Assembly (NCBI RefSeq): GCF_001514265.1
Contig: NZ_KQ948991.1
Coordinates: 492,684-556,683, forward strand
DNA length: 64,000 nucleotides
Direction of reading: 5' to 3'
Origin: Streptomyces resistomycificus
GTDB taxonomy: Bacteria; Actinomycetota; Actinomycetes; Streptomycetales; Streptomycetaceae
The translations under genes were made by a program, and so were the position numbers. How positions within the stretch are numbered: position 1 is the first letter of the stretch; every line of letters starts with the position of its first letter. Of this stretch, positions 46,073 to 55,088 are shown one piece after another. The notes under the pieces are model-generated. The model was given only the letters and a program-made list of their open reading frames with translations, had not been told where the DNA came from and did not search any database.

Positions 46073-48349
46073 TCAGCGCCCCAGCCGTCCGCGGACCATG
46101 CCGACCAGTGAGTTCAGCTCCTCGATACGCATCTTGCGAGCCGCGAGGAAGAAGATCCCGAACAGTACCGCCCCACCGGCGATCAGCGCTGCGAAGGACC
46201 CGAGGGCGCCCTGACCGAGTGAGTGTCCGATGCCGTAGCAGGCGGCGCCGCTGAGCAGGGCCGCCGGAATCGAGGCGATGCACAGGCGGGCGTAAGTACG
46301 CAGGACGCGCCCGCCGTCGAGGTCCCCGCCCAGCCGCTTGCGCAGCCGTCGCCAGGCGACGCCCACGCCGATCGAGTACGCCAGACCGTACGCGGCGGCC
46401 ATGCCGACCACGGCCCAGCGGGCCGGCAGCACGATGTAACAGGCGGCCGAGGCGGCGGCGTTGACGGCCGCCACGATGACCGTGTTGTAGAAGGGGGTCC
46501 GGGTGTCCTCGTACGCGTAGAAGGCGCGCAGCACGACGTACTGCACCGAGTAGGGGATCAGGCCGAGGCCGAAGGCCATCAGCATGTACCCCATGTTCGT
46601 GGCGGCGCTCGTGCCGGAGGATCCGAAGATCAGCGTGCACATCGGGATGCCGAGAGCGAGGAAGCCGAAGGCGAGGGGCACGATCGCGACCGCTGTCGTG
46701 CGCAGGCCCTGCGAGATGTCGTCACGCACGGCGCCGGCGTCGTCCTCCGCGGCCGAGCGCGAGATCCGCGGCAGCAGGGCGGCCATCAGGGAGACCGTGA
46801 TGATGGCCTGCGGGAGGCCCCAGATGAGCTGGGCGTTGGCGTAGGCGCTGAAGCCGGTGCCGGGGATCTTGGTGTCGGCGACCGCCGCGGTGGCCAGCTG
46901 GGTGACGACGAGCGCGCCCGCCTGGTTGGCGAGGACGAACAGGATGGTCCACTTCGCGAGCATCGCGGCCTTGCCCAGGCCGTGGCCCTTCCAGTCGAAG
47001 CGCAGCCGCATCCGGAACCCGGTCTCGTGCAGGTACGGGATCATCGCGAGGGCCTGCACCACGAGCCCGAGCAGGATGCCGACACCGAGGAGCCGTTGAC
47101 CTTCCGCCGGAATGTTCGTGACGCTCAGGCCGGAGTGCTCGGCGGTGCCGTACACCCAGAGGAACATCCCCAGCGTCACGATGATCACGATGTTGTTCAG
47201 GACCGGGGTCCACATCATCGCGCCGAATCTGCCGCGGGCGTTGAGGATCTGCCCCATCACCACGTGAATGCCCATGAAGAAGATGGAGGGCAGGAAGTAG
47301 CGGGTGAAGGTGACGGCGACGTCGTTGGCTGCCGGGTTGGTCGCGATGGGATTCGACAGCGCGCGCACCAGGAGCGGCGCCGCGAACATGGCGATCGCGG
47401 TGAGCGCCGCGAGCGCGACCATGACGAGGGTCAGCAGCCGGTTCGCGTACGCCTCACCGCCGTCGTCGTCGTCCTTCATGGCGCGCACGAGCTGCGGTAC
47501 GAAGACGGAGTTCAGACCGCCGCCCACGGTCAGGATGTAGATCATCGTCGGCAGCTGGTACGCCACCTGGAAGGCGTCACCGAGGAAAGCCGTGCCCAGG
47601 GCCGAGACGATCAGAGCGGAGCGGATGAAGCCGGTGAGGCGGGAGACCATCGTGCCCGCGGCCATGACGGCGCTCGACTTGAGCAGGCCGGCGGCCTTCC
47701 CACTCTTCTTCGCGGCGGGAGCCTGCGCGGCGGCTGGAGCGTCCGGAGCGGGAGCCTCGGTCACGGGAGGGGACACCGGCGCCTCGTACCGGCCCTGGGC
47801 GGGCGGTGTCGCCGCCGGATACTGACCGGCGGACGGCGCCGGGGACGGGTTGGGCACGGACGGCGGTTCGTACGGCTGGTAGTTGCCGTTCTGCTGCTGG
47901 TCCCGGAAGAGGTGGGCGAAGGCGTCCTGTTCGTGGCGCTGCTCACCGGCCTGGGTCACCAGGTCGTCGACGCCCACGAACTGGGTGGTGCGGGGGTCGT
48001 CGCCATAGGGCAGGTACTGGGTGGGGCCCTCCGGTTCCGGCGCGGGGGTCTGCGCCCACACGCGCGGGTCGGGGGCGTACGGGGACTGGGGCGGCTGGGC
48101 GTACAGCGGCTGCTGCGGCGGGTACGTGCCCGGGGCCGGCGGGGGGTGCGCCGCGCGGTCGTAGAGCGCCTCGGCCACCGGGTCCTGGGCGTAGAGATCC
48201 TGTGCCTGGTAGGGGTCCTGGTCGTAGGCGTCCTGGAGGTACATGTCGGCGGGGGGCTGCGGCGGTACCTGACCCTCGGGCTGCGGGCCCTCGGGGTGCC
48301 CCGAGCTGCCCGCGGCCTGGCCGCGGTCACCGTCGTACGGCGCGTTCAT
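46073..48349 (-). CDS. murJ: Lipid II flippase MurJ/MviN
   Basis: A 758-residue protein. About the first 220 residues are cytoplasmic, disordered, rich in Pro, Tyr, Gln and Asp; then come about fourteen membrane helices of the MOP flippase fold (VMAAGTMVSRLTGFIRSALI, VGGGLNSVFVPQLVRAM). It moves lipid II across the membrane for wall synthesis. ATG at 48349. Its regulatory pseudokinase partner is encoded 119 bases downstream. Confidence 0.95.
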   Translation of the reverse strand: MNAPYDGDRGQAAGSSGHPEGPQPEGQVPPQPPADMYLQDAYDQDPYQAQDLYAQDPVAEALYDRAAHPPPAPGTYPPQQPLYAQPPQSPYAPDPRVWAQTPAPEPEGPTQYLPYGDDPRTTQFVGVDDLVTQAGEQRHEQDAFAHLFRDQQQNGNYQPYEPPSVPNPSPAPSAGQYPAATPPAQGRYEAPVSPPVTEAPAPDAPAAAQAPAAKKSGKAAGLLKSSAVMAAGTMVSRLTGFIRSALIVSALGTAFLGDAFQVAYQLPTMIYILTVGGGLNSVFVPQLVRAMKDDDDGGEAYANRLLTLVMVALAALTAIAMFAAPLLVRALSNPIATNPAANDVAVTFTRYFLPSIFFMGIHVVMGQILNARGRFGAMMWTPVLNNIVIIVTLGMFLWVYGTAEHSGLSVTNIPAEGQRLLGVGILLGLVVQALAMIPYLHETGFRMRLRFDWKGHGLGKAAMLAKWTILFVLANQAGALVVTQLATAAVADTKIPGTGFSAYANAQLIWGLPQAIITVSLMAALLPRISRSAAEDDAGAVRDDISQGLRTTAVAIVPLAFGFLALGIPMCTLIFGSSGTSAATNMGYMLMAFGLGLIPYSVQYVVLRAFYAYEDTRTPFYNTVIVAAVNAAASAACYIVLPARWAVVGMAAAYGLAYSIGVGVAWRRLRKRLGGDLDGGRVLRTYARLCIASIPAALLSGAACYGIGHSLGQGALGSFAALIAGGAVLFGIFFLAARKMRIEELNSLVGMVRGRLGR

Positions 48350-48393
48350 GGTTACCCCACCTCATCGTCCCGGGCCCACCGGCCACGACATCC

Positions 48394-50787
48394 TCAACGG
48401 TCCACTCTCTCACCCGTGCCGGACGGGTCTGCGCTTTCCGCTGGGGTGTCCGGTGTCAGGTCACTCGGCTGCTCGGACTCGTCTGCCCGGGCCGGGGTGC
48501 CGCTCTCATCCTTGAGACGGTCCTCGGCGGCCTCCGGGTTCTCCGGCGCGGCTGCGTCCTCGTCCGCCCCGTCGGGGCCGTCCTGGTCGGCCTCACGTGC
48601 GGCCGCCCGCTTGCGCTGCGTGTACATCCGGAAGCCGGCCAGCACGAGCAGGAGGACACCTCCGCCGATGACCAGCATCACTGTCGCCGTGAACTCGGTG
48701 ACCTTGACTTCGAAGGTGACTGCCTCACCGTACGGCTGTCCGTCCTCCGTGTAGAGCTGGGCGATCACCGTGGAGCGGCCGTTGGCGTTCGCCGTGGTGG
48801 TGAACTTCACCGACTGGCTGTGGCCGCCGGAGACCTCGACCGGCTGCTCGAAGTAGGGCCTGCCGCCGATCTCGAGACGCTTCGGGCTCAGCGAGGTGAG
48901 CCGCAGCACCAGATGGTCCACGCCCTGCACCAGGTTGTTCTGCACGGTCACCGGGATCGTGGCGCTGCGTCCGGAGAGCTTGGTCGGGGACTTGTCGATC
49001 AGTCTGACCTGGTCGGTCAGCTCGTCGAGGTACGTCTCCACGTCGTCGCGGAAGCTGGTCGCCTCCATGGTCCGGCCGCGCCAGGACGTGGACATCTCAC
49101 GGTTCATGGCCCGGCCGAAGGGCGTCACCACCCGGGACTCGTTGGCGAGGATCACCTTGAAGTTGTCGAGCTTCTCCTGCGTGTCGGCGATCTGCTCGAA
49201 GGCCGCCCGCGGCAGCTCCTGCTTGCGCAGAGAGGCCGGGTACCTGGATGTCGGCGGCACCTTCGTGGTGGCCTGCGGATCCGGCTTGGCGCCGGCGGCC
49301 GCCGTGAGGTCCTGGGACTCGGACCAGTTTCCGTCCTGCAGGGCTGTGAGGGCCTCGGCCATCGACTGCGCCTGGCGGGCCGAGGGCATGCGCTGCGGGG
49401 CGACGACGATGCTGCGTTGCCTGCCCGTCTGAAGGTTGAGCGTGAGGCTCTGGGCAAGGAACTGCTGCACGGCGAGCGTGGAGGCGGACGCTCTCGTCAG
49501 ATCGCCCTGGAAGGCCGTGGACAGCCGTGCGTCGGCGACCACAGCGGTGGTGCCACCGCCGATGGGGCGGGCCGCGGAGGGCGTGTACGGCAGGCCGCTG
49601 GTCTCCTGCAGGCTGTCGCTGCGCGCGATCACCTTGTCGGCACCCGCGGAGGTGGCCACCTTGACGATGGACGGGTCGACGGCACCGTCCACGGGCCAGG
49701 CGAAGTCAGTGGTCGGTTTCACATGGAGGATCGTCTCCACGGTGTTCGCCACGACGTCCGTGCCCTCCTTCAGGTGGCTGAGGGAGCCGGTCACGCTCGT
49801 GCCGTTGTGGGCGAGCGAGGCGAGGTCCGGGTCGGCGAAGGGCAGCGCGACGACCTCCTTGCCCGCCACCGCGTTCTGCAGCTCGGTGAGCCACTCGTTG
49901 GCGATCTCCTGATTCTCCTGGGAGCCCGCCCTGGTGGTGTCGCCCGATTTCACGCGGTAGGTGGTCGTCATCGCGTCGACCGACGCCAGCAGGTCGGGGT
50001 CGACGGCCCAGGTGACGTCGAGGTCCTTGCCCAGCGACACCAGCCGGTCCAGACGGCCACCCGGAGCGATCTCCTTGGCGAGGTCGTCGTTGCGGAAGAC
50101 CGGCGTCTGCTGTTCGTTCGATCCCGTCTCCGCCGTCATGTGGACGGTGGAGACGAGCGGCCACAGGTACGTCGTCTTCGTCTTCGTGTCGGCCTCTTCG
50201 GGCTGCCACGGCAGGAAGGTGTTCTGCGTGCCGAGTACCTGCTCCCACGGCTGTCCGGGGGTCTGGCCGGAGAGTGACACGGCGAAGGGGTAGACACCGC
50301 TGCCGGCGAGGTCGAGCTCGTCGACCGGCACCGCGATGGAAAAGTGTTCGGCGACGCCCGGAGTCAGCTTGGAGAACTTCTCTACGTACTTTCCACCGAT
50401 TTCCGGTCCGGTGGCGGCCTGGAGGTCGGTGCTGCTCTTGGCGGCGCTGTCGACAGCCGAGCGGGTGTTCAGCTCGGTCCCCACCCGCAGGCCCACGTGG
50501 GCGTCGGTGACGGCCTGCTTGCCGTTGTTGGTCACCGTGCCCGACACGGTCAGGGTGTCGCCCTCGGAGGGAGCGCCGGGGCTGAGGGTGTCGACGGCCA
50601 CGGACACCGTGCCCGACGCCGCGACGGCCTGCGTGGAGGTCTGGCCGACGGCGTCCGCGGGGGTGGCGGCGGGCAGCTGGCACAGGCCGGCAAGGAGAGG
50701 CGCCCCCGCGAGCAGGGCTCCGGTGCGCCGCAGCAAGCGGCGGGCAGGTGAGGCACTCGTCCCCTGGAAGTCTGCCGCCTCGGCCAC
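48394..50787 (-). CDS. DUF6049-family large exported membrane protein
   Basis: A 797-residue protein with a twin-arginine-like basic N-terminus and signal peptide (RRLLRRTGALLAGAPLLAGL), beta-rich outer domains (TLTVSGTVTNNGKQAVTDA, FKVILANESRVVTPFGRAMNREM) and a C-terminal membrane helix (VMLVIGGGVLLLVLAGFRMY) with a short acidic tail. It sits 44 bases upstream of murJ, as Rv3909 does in M. tuberculosis. Function unknown; an envelope role with MurJ is inferred. Confidence 0.85.
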   Translation of the reverse strand: MAEAADFQGTSASPARRLLRRTGALLAGAPLLAGLCQLPAATPADAVGQTSTQAVAASGTVSVAVDTLSPGAPSEGDTLTVSGTVTNNGKQAVTDAHVGLRVGTELNTRSAVDSAAKSSTDLQAATGPEIGGKYVEKFSKLTPGVAEHFSIAVPVDELDLAGSGVYPFAVSLSGQTPGQPWEQVLGTQNTFLPWQPEEADTKTKTTYLWPLVSTVHMTAETGSNEQQTPVFRNDDLAKEIAPGGRLDRLVSLGKDLDVTWAVDPDLLASVDAMTTTYRVKSGDTTRAGSQENQEIANEWLTELQNAVAGKEVVALPFADPDLASLAHNGTSVTGSLSHLKEGTDVVANTVETILHVKPTTDFAWPVDGAVDPSIVKVATSAGADKVIARSDSLQETSGLPYTPSAARPIGGGTTAVVADARLSTAFQGDLTRASASTLAVQQFLAQSLTLNLQTGRQRSIVVAPQRMPSARQAQSMAEALTALQDGNWSESQDLTAAAGAKPDPQATTKVPPTSRYPASLRKQELPRAAFEQIADTQEKLDNFKVILANESRVVTPFGRAMNREMSTSWRGRTMEATSFRDDVETYLDELTDQVRLIDKSPTKLSGRSATIPVTVQNNLVQGVDHLVLRLTSLSPKRLEIGGRPYFEQPVEVSGGHSQSVKFTTTANANGRSTVIAQLYTEDGQPYGEAVTFEVKVTEFTATVMLVIGGGVLLLVLAGFRMYTQRKRAAAREADQDGPDGADEDAAAPENPEAAEDRLKDESGTPARADESEQPSDLTPDTPAESADPSGTGERVDR

Positions 50788-51043
50788 GCGCTCGCCCGTC
50801 CCTCGTCATCGTCAGTGGTCGTCGGAATGTGCGTCCACGCATGGTAACGATGCGCGCTGAGGGGAAGTGCCGCGGACTGCTCCACAAGATCGGGGGACGG
50901 GTCGTGCTGTCCTGAACGTGCGCATATAAAGAGAGCCCCATGTGTGGGGCTCAAGGGCAGGCCTTGTGCGGGTCGGGGTGGAGAGCCTGTGCGCGTTTAA
51001 TGGAGGAGCTCAGGGTGGTCCGAGCCACGTACCCTCTTCTTTT
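50788..51043. other. Divergent gap before the CCA-adding enzyme gene
   Basis: Two promoters are expected here. A short hairpin GAGCCCCA-TGTG-TGGGGCTC lies at 50933-50952, and on the reverse strand it is followed by TCTTTATATG, like a terminator. GGAGGAG at 51002-51008 precedes no usable start in the main frame. Confidence 0.5.
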
Positions 51044-52486
51044 GTGCCGAACGCAACCGAAGACAACTCCAGTGCCCTGAGTCAGGTGCAGCACCGTGCG
51101 GTCAGTGAACTGCTGCGGGTAGCGCCTGTCGCCGACGACCTCGCCCGCCGCTTCCAGGACGCCGGGTTCTCACTCGCCCTGGTCGGCGGCTCGGTCCGGG
51201 ACGCGCTGCTCGGCCGGCTCGGCAACGACCTGGACTTCACGACCGACGCCCGCCCCCAGGACGTGTTGAAGATCGTTCGGCCGTGGGCGGACGCCGTCTG
51301 GGAGGTCGGGATCGCCTTCGGTACGGTCGGGGCGCAAAAGGACGGTTACCAGATCGAGGTCACCACGTACCGGTCGGAGGCGTACGACCGGACCTCCCGC
51401 AAGCCCGAGGTGTCGTACGGCGACTCCATCGAGGAGGACCTGGTCCGGCGTGACTTCACCGTGAACGCGATGGCCGTCGCGCTGCCGAAGAAGGAGTTCA
51501 TCGACCCGCACGGCGGCCTCGAGGATCTCGCCGCCCGTGTACTGCGCACTCCGGGCACTCCCGAGGCATCGTTCTCGGACGACCCCTTGCGGATGATGCG
51601 CGCAGCACGCTTCGCGGCTCAGCTCGACTTCGAGGTGGCCCCCGAGGTCGTCACGGCCATGAAGGAGATGTCGGGGCGCATCGAGATCGTCTCGGCGGAG
51701 CGGGTCCGGGACGAGCTGAACAAGCTGATCCTCTCCACGTACCCCCGCAAGGGGCTGACGCTGTTGGTGGACACCGGACTCGCCGACCATGTCCTGCCCG
51801 AGCTGCCGGCCCTGCGGCTGGAGAGTGACGAGCACCACCGGCACAAGGACGTCTACGAGCACTCGTTGATCGTCCTGGAGCAGGCGATCGCGCTGGAGGA
51901 GAACGGTCCCGACCTGACCCTCCGCCTGGCCGCGCTGCTGCACGACATCGGCAAGCCCCGTACGCGCCGCTTCGAGAAGGACGGCCGGGTCTCGTTCCAC
52001 CACCACGAGGTGGTCGGAGCGAAGATGACCAAGAAGCGCATGACAGCGCTGAAGTACTCCAACGAACTGGTGAAGGACGTCTCACACCTGGTCGAGCTGC
52101 ACCTGCGCTTCCACGGGTACGGCACTGGTGAGTGGACCGACTCAGCGGTCCGCCGCTATGTCCGGGACGCTGGACCGCTTCTCGAGCGGCTCCACAAGCT
52201 GACGCGGTCGGACTGCACGACCCGGAACAAGCGCAAGGCTGCCGCACTGTCACGGGCCTACGACGGTCTGGAGGAGCGGATTTCCCAGCTCCAGGAGCAG
52301 GAGGAGCTGGACGCGATCCGACCGGACCTGGATGGCAACCAGATCATGGAGATCCTCGGTGTCGGCCCCGGCCCCGCTGTGGGCAGCGCCTACAAGCACA
52401 TGCTGGAGCTTCGTCTGGAGAACGGGCCCATGGGTCACGACGAGGCGGTGGCCGCCCTCAAGGAATGGTGGGCCGGGCAGAGCTGA
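51044..52486 (+). CDS. cca: CCA tRNA nucleotidyltransferase
   Basis: A 480-residue enzyme that adds CCA to tRNA 3' ends; needed because the tRNAs in this window do not encode CCA. The head domain is ALVGGSVRDALLGRLGNDLDFTTDA and RRDFTVNAMA, with an HD domain later (HRHKDVYEHSLIVLEQ, LLHDIGKPRTR). GTG at 51044 is chosen as the conserved start; no Shine-Dalgarno precedes it, so it may be leaderless or coupled. In M. tuberculosis the equivalent is PcnA near Rv3909. Confidence 0.95.
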   Translation: MPNATEDNSSALSQVQHRAVSELLRVAPVADDLARRFQDAGFSLALVGGSVRDALLGRLGNDLDFTTDARPQDVLKIVRPWADAVWEVGIAFGTVGAQKDGYQIEVTTYRSEAYDRTSRKPEVSYGDSIEEDLVRRDFTVNAMAVALPKKEFIDPHGGLEDLAARVLRTPGTPEASFSDDPLRMMRAARFAAQLDFEVAPEVVTAMKEMSGRIEIVSAERVRDELNKLILSTYPRKGLTLLVDTGLADHVLPELPALRLESDEHHRHKDVYEHSLIVLEQAIALEENGPDLTLRLAALLHDIGKPRTRRFEKDGRVSFHHHEVVGAKMTKKRMTALKYSNELVKDVSHLVELHLRFHGYGTGEWTDSAVRRYVRDAGPLLERLHKLTRSDCTTRNKRKAAALSRAYDGLEERISQLQEQEELDAIRPDLDGNQIMEILGVGPGPAVGSAYKHMLELRLENGPMGHDEAVAALKEWWAGQS

Positions 52487-52496
52487 AGCCGCGAGG

Positions 52497-52528
52497 CGGG
52501 GTCATGTTTCACGTGAAACATGACCCCG
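52497..52528. promoter_or_regulatory. parS: parS site inside a 32-bp perfect palindrome
   Basis: GTTTCACGTGAAAC at 52506-52519 is the core of a perfect palindrome running from 52497 to 52528. It starts 11 bases after the cca stop and could also act as an RNA hairpin terminator. Confidence 0.9.
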
Positions 52529-52569
52529 ATCGCCCGCCGAGGATGATCTCGGGTGCGATCAGTGGCGGT

Positions 52570-52583
52570 GTTTCACGTGAAAC
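52570..52583. promoter_or_regulatory. parS: parS site between cca and the MFS gene
   Basis: Perfect GTTTCACGTGAAAC, 64 bases from the previous site in the same convergent gap. Confidence 0.93.
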
Positions 52584-52597
52584 ATGGCTCGGTGAAC

Positions 52598-53860
52598 CTA
52601 TCGGCGCTCATGGCGGGTGGGCGTGACGGCGGCCGCTCCATAGATGACGGCGATGGTGACCACCAACGGAACTGAGCGGCCGTCGGGTGGCAGCATCAGG
52701 GCGGCCACGGCCGCAGCGCCGACGAATGCGACGTTGAAGAGGACGTCGTAGACAGAGAAGACCCGACCTCGGAAGCCGTCCTCGACGGAGGACTGGACGA
52801 TCGTGTCCGTGGCGATCTTCGCTCCCTGTGTGGTCAGGCCCAGCACGAACGCGGCGGCCAGCATGGGGGCGACGGCGAACAGAAGACCGAGGGTGGGCTC
52901 CAGGATCGCCGCGGCGCCGGCGCACACGGCGATCCACCTGCCGGGCCCGAGCCGTCCGGCTGCCCAGGGTGTCACTACGGCCGCCGCGAAGAAGCCGGCG
53001 CCGGAGATCCCCAGCGCCAGCCCCAGCAGAGCGAGTCCGTCATCGGTTTCGGTGGAGAACTCGTACCGGCAGAGCATCAGCAGCATCACCAGCAGAGCGC
53101 CGTAGCAGAACCGCATCAGCGTCATCGCGCCGAGCGCTCGGGCGGCTTCCCGGCGCGAGGGGGCGGTGAGATGCCGTACCCCCGCCACCAGGTCGCGGGT
53201 GGTGCCGGTCAGCGCCGAGGTGAGCCTGGGCTGTACCAACTCGCGGTCAGGGCCCAGCAGTTCCGGCGCCATGCGAAGCGATGCGAGCGCTCCGCACAGA
53301 TACAGGGCGGATCCCAGCAGAACCACGGCAGCGTCGGAGTCCGCGACCACCAGCCGTACGACGAAGGCGAGGCCGCCGCCCGCGGTCGCGGCGAGTGTTC
53401 CGGCCGTCGGCGAGAGGGAGTTGGCGACGACCAGACGATCCGCGTCGACGACGCGGGGCAGTGCTGCGGACAGGCCGGCCAGGACGAAGCGGTTGACGGC
53501 GGTGACGCAGAGGGCGGAGACGTAGAAGAGCCAGTCGGGGACCTGGCTGACCATCAGGACGGCGGTCACCGACGCCATCAGGGCACGCACCAGGTTGCCG
53601 TAGAGAAAGACCTGGCGGCGGCGCCAGCGGTCGAGCAGGACGCCGGCGAAGGGGCCAACCAGTGAGTACGGCAGCAACAGGATCGCCATCGCGGAGGCGA
53701 TCGCGGTGGCCGAGGTCTGCTTCTCGGGCGAGAAGACGACATAGGAGGCGAGCGCGACCTGGTAGACGCCGTCCGCGCCCTGGGAGAACAGGCGTACGGC
53801 GAGCAGGCGTCGGAAGTTCCGGTAGTGGAGCAGGACGCGCAGGTCACGCACGACGGACAT
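52598..53860 (-). CDS. MFS transporter
   Basis: A 420-residue membrane protein with about twelve helices. The MFS loop signature is visible as GVLLDRWRRRQVFLYGN after helix 2. ATG at 53860 is chosen at the conserved start (SVVRDLRVLLHYRNFRRLL); an upstream ATG-like start at 53902 is inside the ino1 terminator. Substrate unknown. Confidence 0.9.
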   Translation of the reverse strand: MSVVRDLRVLLHYRNFRRLLAVRLFSQGADGVYQVALASYVVFSPEKQTSATAIASAMAILLLPYSLVGPFAGVLLDRWRRRQVFLYGNLVRALMASVTAVLMVSQVPDWLFYVSALCVTAVNRFVLAGLSAALPRVVDADRLVVANSLSPTAGTLAATAGGGLAFVVRLVVADSDAAVVLLGSALYLCGALASLRMAPELLGPDRELVQPRLTSALTGTTRDLVAGVRHLTAPSRREAARALGAMTLMRFCYGALLVMLLMLCRYEFSTETDDGLALLGLALGISGAGFFAAAVVTPWAAGRLGPGRWIAVCAGAAAILEPTLGLLFAVAPMLAAAFVLGLTTQGAKIATDTIVQSSVEDGFRGRVFSVYDVLFNVAFVGAAAVAALMLPPDGRSVPLVVTIAVIYGAAAVTPTRHERR

Positions 53861-53882
53861 GGGGCACAGCCTCACATACGGG

Positions 53883-53915
53883 GAGGGTCCCCGGGTGCAC
53901 AACCCGGGGACCCTC
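53883..53915 (-). terminator. Terminator after ino1
   Basis: A perfect 14-bp stem, GAGGGTCCCCGGGT at 53883-53896 with 53902-53915, loop GCACA, 46 bases after the ino1 stop and before the MFS gene. Confidence 0.85.
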
Positions 53916-53960
53916 TAGGCCCTGGCAGGAGCAGGCTCCGGCGCGCAGCGCTGGGTCGAT

Positions 53961-55043
53961 CTAGCGCTCGACCTCGCCCTTGATGAACTTCTCGACGTTG
54001 TCGTAGGCCTCGTCGTCGAAGTACTGGACCGGCGGGGACTTCATGAAGTACGAGGAGGCCGACAGGATGGGGCCGCCGACGCCGCGGTCCTTGGCGATCT
54101 TCGCGGCACGCAGCGCGTCGATGATGACACCGGCGGAGTTCGGGGAGTCCCACACCTCGAGCTTGTACTCCAGGTTCAGCGGGACGTCACCGAAGGCGCG
54201 GCCCTCGAGGCGGACGTACGCCCACTTGCGGTCGTCCAGCCAGGCCACGTAGTCCGAGGGACCGATGTGAACGTTCTTCTCGCCCATGTCGCGGTCCGGG
54301 ATCTGCGAGGTGACGGCCTGCGTCTTCGAGATCTTCTTGGACTCGAGGCGATCGCGCTCCAACATGTTCTTGAAGTCCATGTTGCCGCCTACGTTGAGCT
54401 GCATGGTGCGCTCGAGACGGACACCGCGGTCCTCGAACAGCTTCGCCATCACGCGGTGCGTGATGGTGGCGCCGACCTGCGACTTGATGTCGTCGCCGAC
54501 GATCGGGACGCCGGCCTCGGTGAACTTGTCCGCCCACTCCTTGGTGCCGGCGATGAAGACCGGAAGAGCGTTGACGAAGGCGACCTTGGCGTCGATGGCG
54601 CACTGGGCGTAGAACTTCGCCGCGTCCTCGGAGCCGACGGGCAGGTAGCAGACGAGGACGTCCACCTCCTTGTCCTTCAGGACCTGGACGACGTCCACCG
54701 GCTCCTCGGCGGATTCCTCGATGGTCTGGCGGTAGTACTTGCCGAGACCGTCGAGGGTGTGGCCGCGCTGGACCGTGATGCCCTTGTTCGGGACGTCACA
54801 GATCTTGATGGTGTTGTTCTCGCTGGCACCGATGGCGTCCGAGAGGTCGAGGCCGACCTTCTTCGCGTCGACGTCGAAGGCGGCGACGAACTCGACGTCA
54901 CCGACGTGGTAGTCGCCGAACTGAACGTGCATGAGGCCGGGGACCTTGGACGCCGGGTCGGCGTCCTTGTAGTACTCGACTCCCTGAACCAGCGACGCGG
55001 CGCAGTTGCCCACGCCGACGATGGCTACGCGCACCGAACCCAT
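53961..55043 (-). CDS. ino1: myo-Inositol-1-phosphate synthase
   Basis: A 360-residue NAD-dependent isomerase converting glucose 6-phosphate to inositol 1-phosphate, for phosphatidylinositol and mycothiol. The Rossmann motif VAIVGVGNCAASL begins the protein, and NVGGNMDFKNML and GDDIKSQVGATITH are conserved. GTG or ATG at 55043 (GSVRVAIVG). It follows a PadR gene after 45 bases and is probably co-transcribed. Confidence 0.95.
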   Translation of the reverse strand: MGSVRVAIVGVGNCAASLVQGVEYYKDADPASKVPGLMHVQFGDYHVGDVEFVAAFDVDAKKVGLDLSDAIGASENNTIKICDVPNKGITVQRGHTLDGLGKYYRQTIEESAEEPVDVVQVLKDKEVDVLVCYLPVGSEDAAKFYAQCAIDAKVAFVNALPVFIAGTKEWADKFTEAGVPIVGDDIKSQVGATITHRVMAKLFEDRGVRLERTMQLNVGGNMDFKNMLERDRLESKKISKTQAVTSQIPDRDMGEKNVHIGPSDYVAWLDDRKWAYVRLEGRAFGDVPLNLEYKLEVWDSPNSAGVIIDALRAAKIAKDRGVGGPILSASSYFMKSPPVQYFDDEAYDNVEKFIKGEVER

Positions 55044-55088
55044 TCCGGTTGCTCCCTGTGTGTACGAGTGAGGCCCTGGCAGGGGCTC

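Noticed and set aside
46223..48754. An 843-codon open frame opposite murJ
   Set aside because: Antisense shadow with no domain and Arg/Gly/Asp bias.
47806..50277. An 823-codon open frame opposite murJ and the DUF6049-type gene
   Set aside because: Antisense shadow; no recognisable motif.
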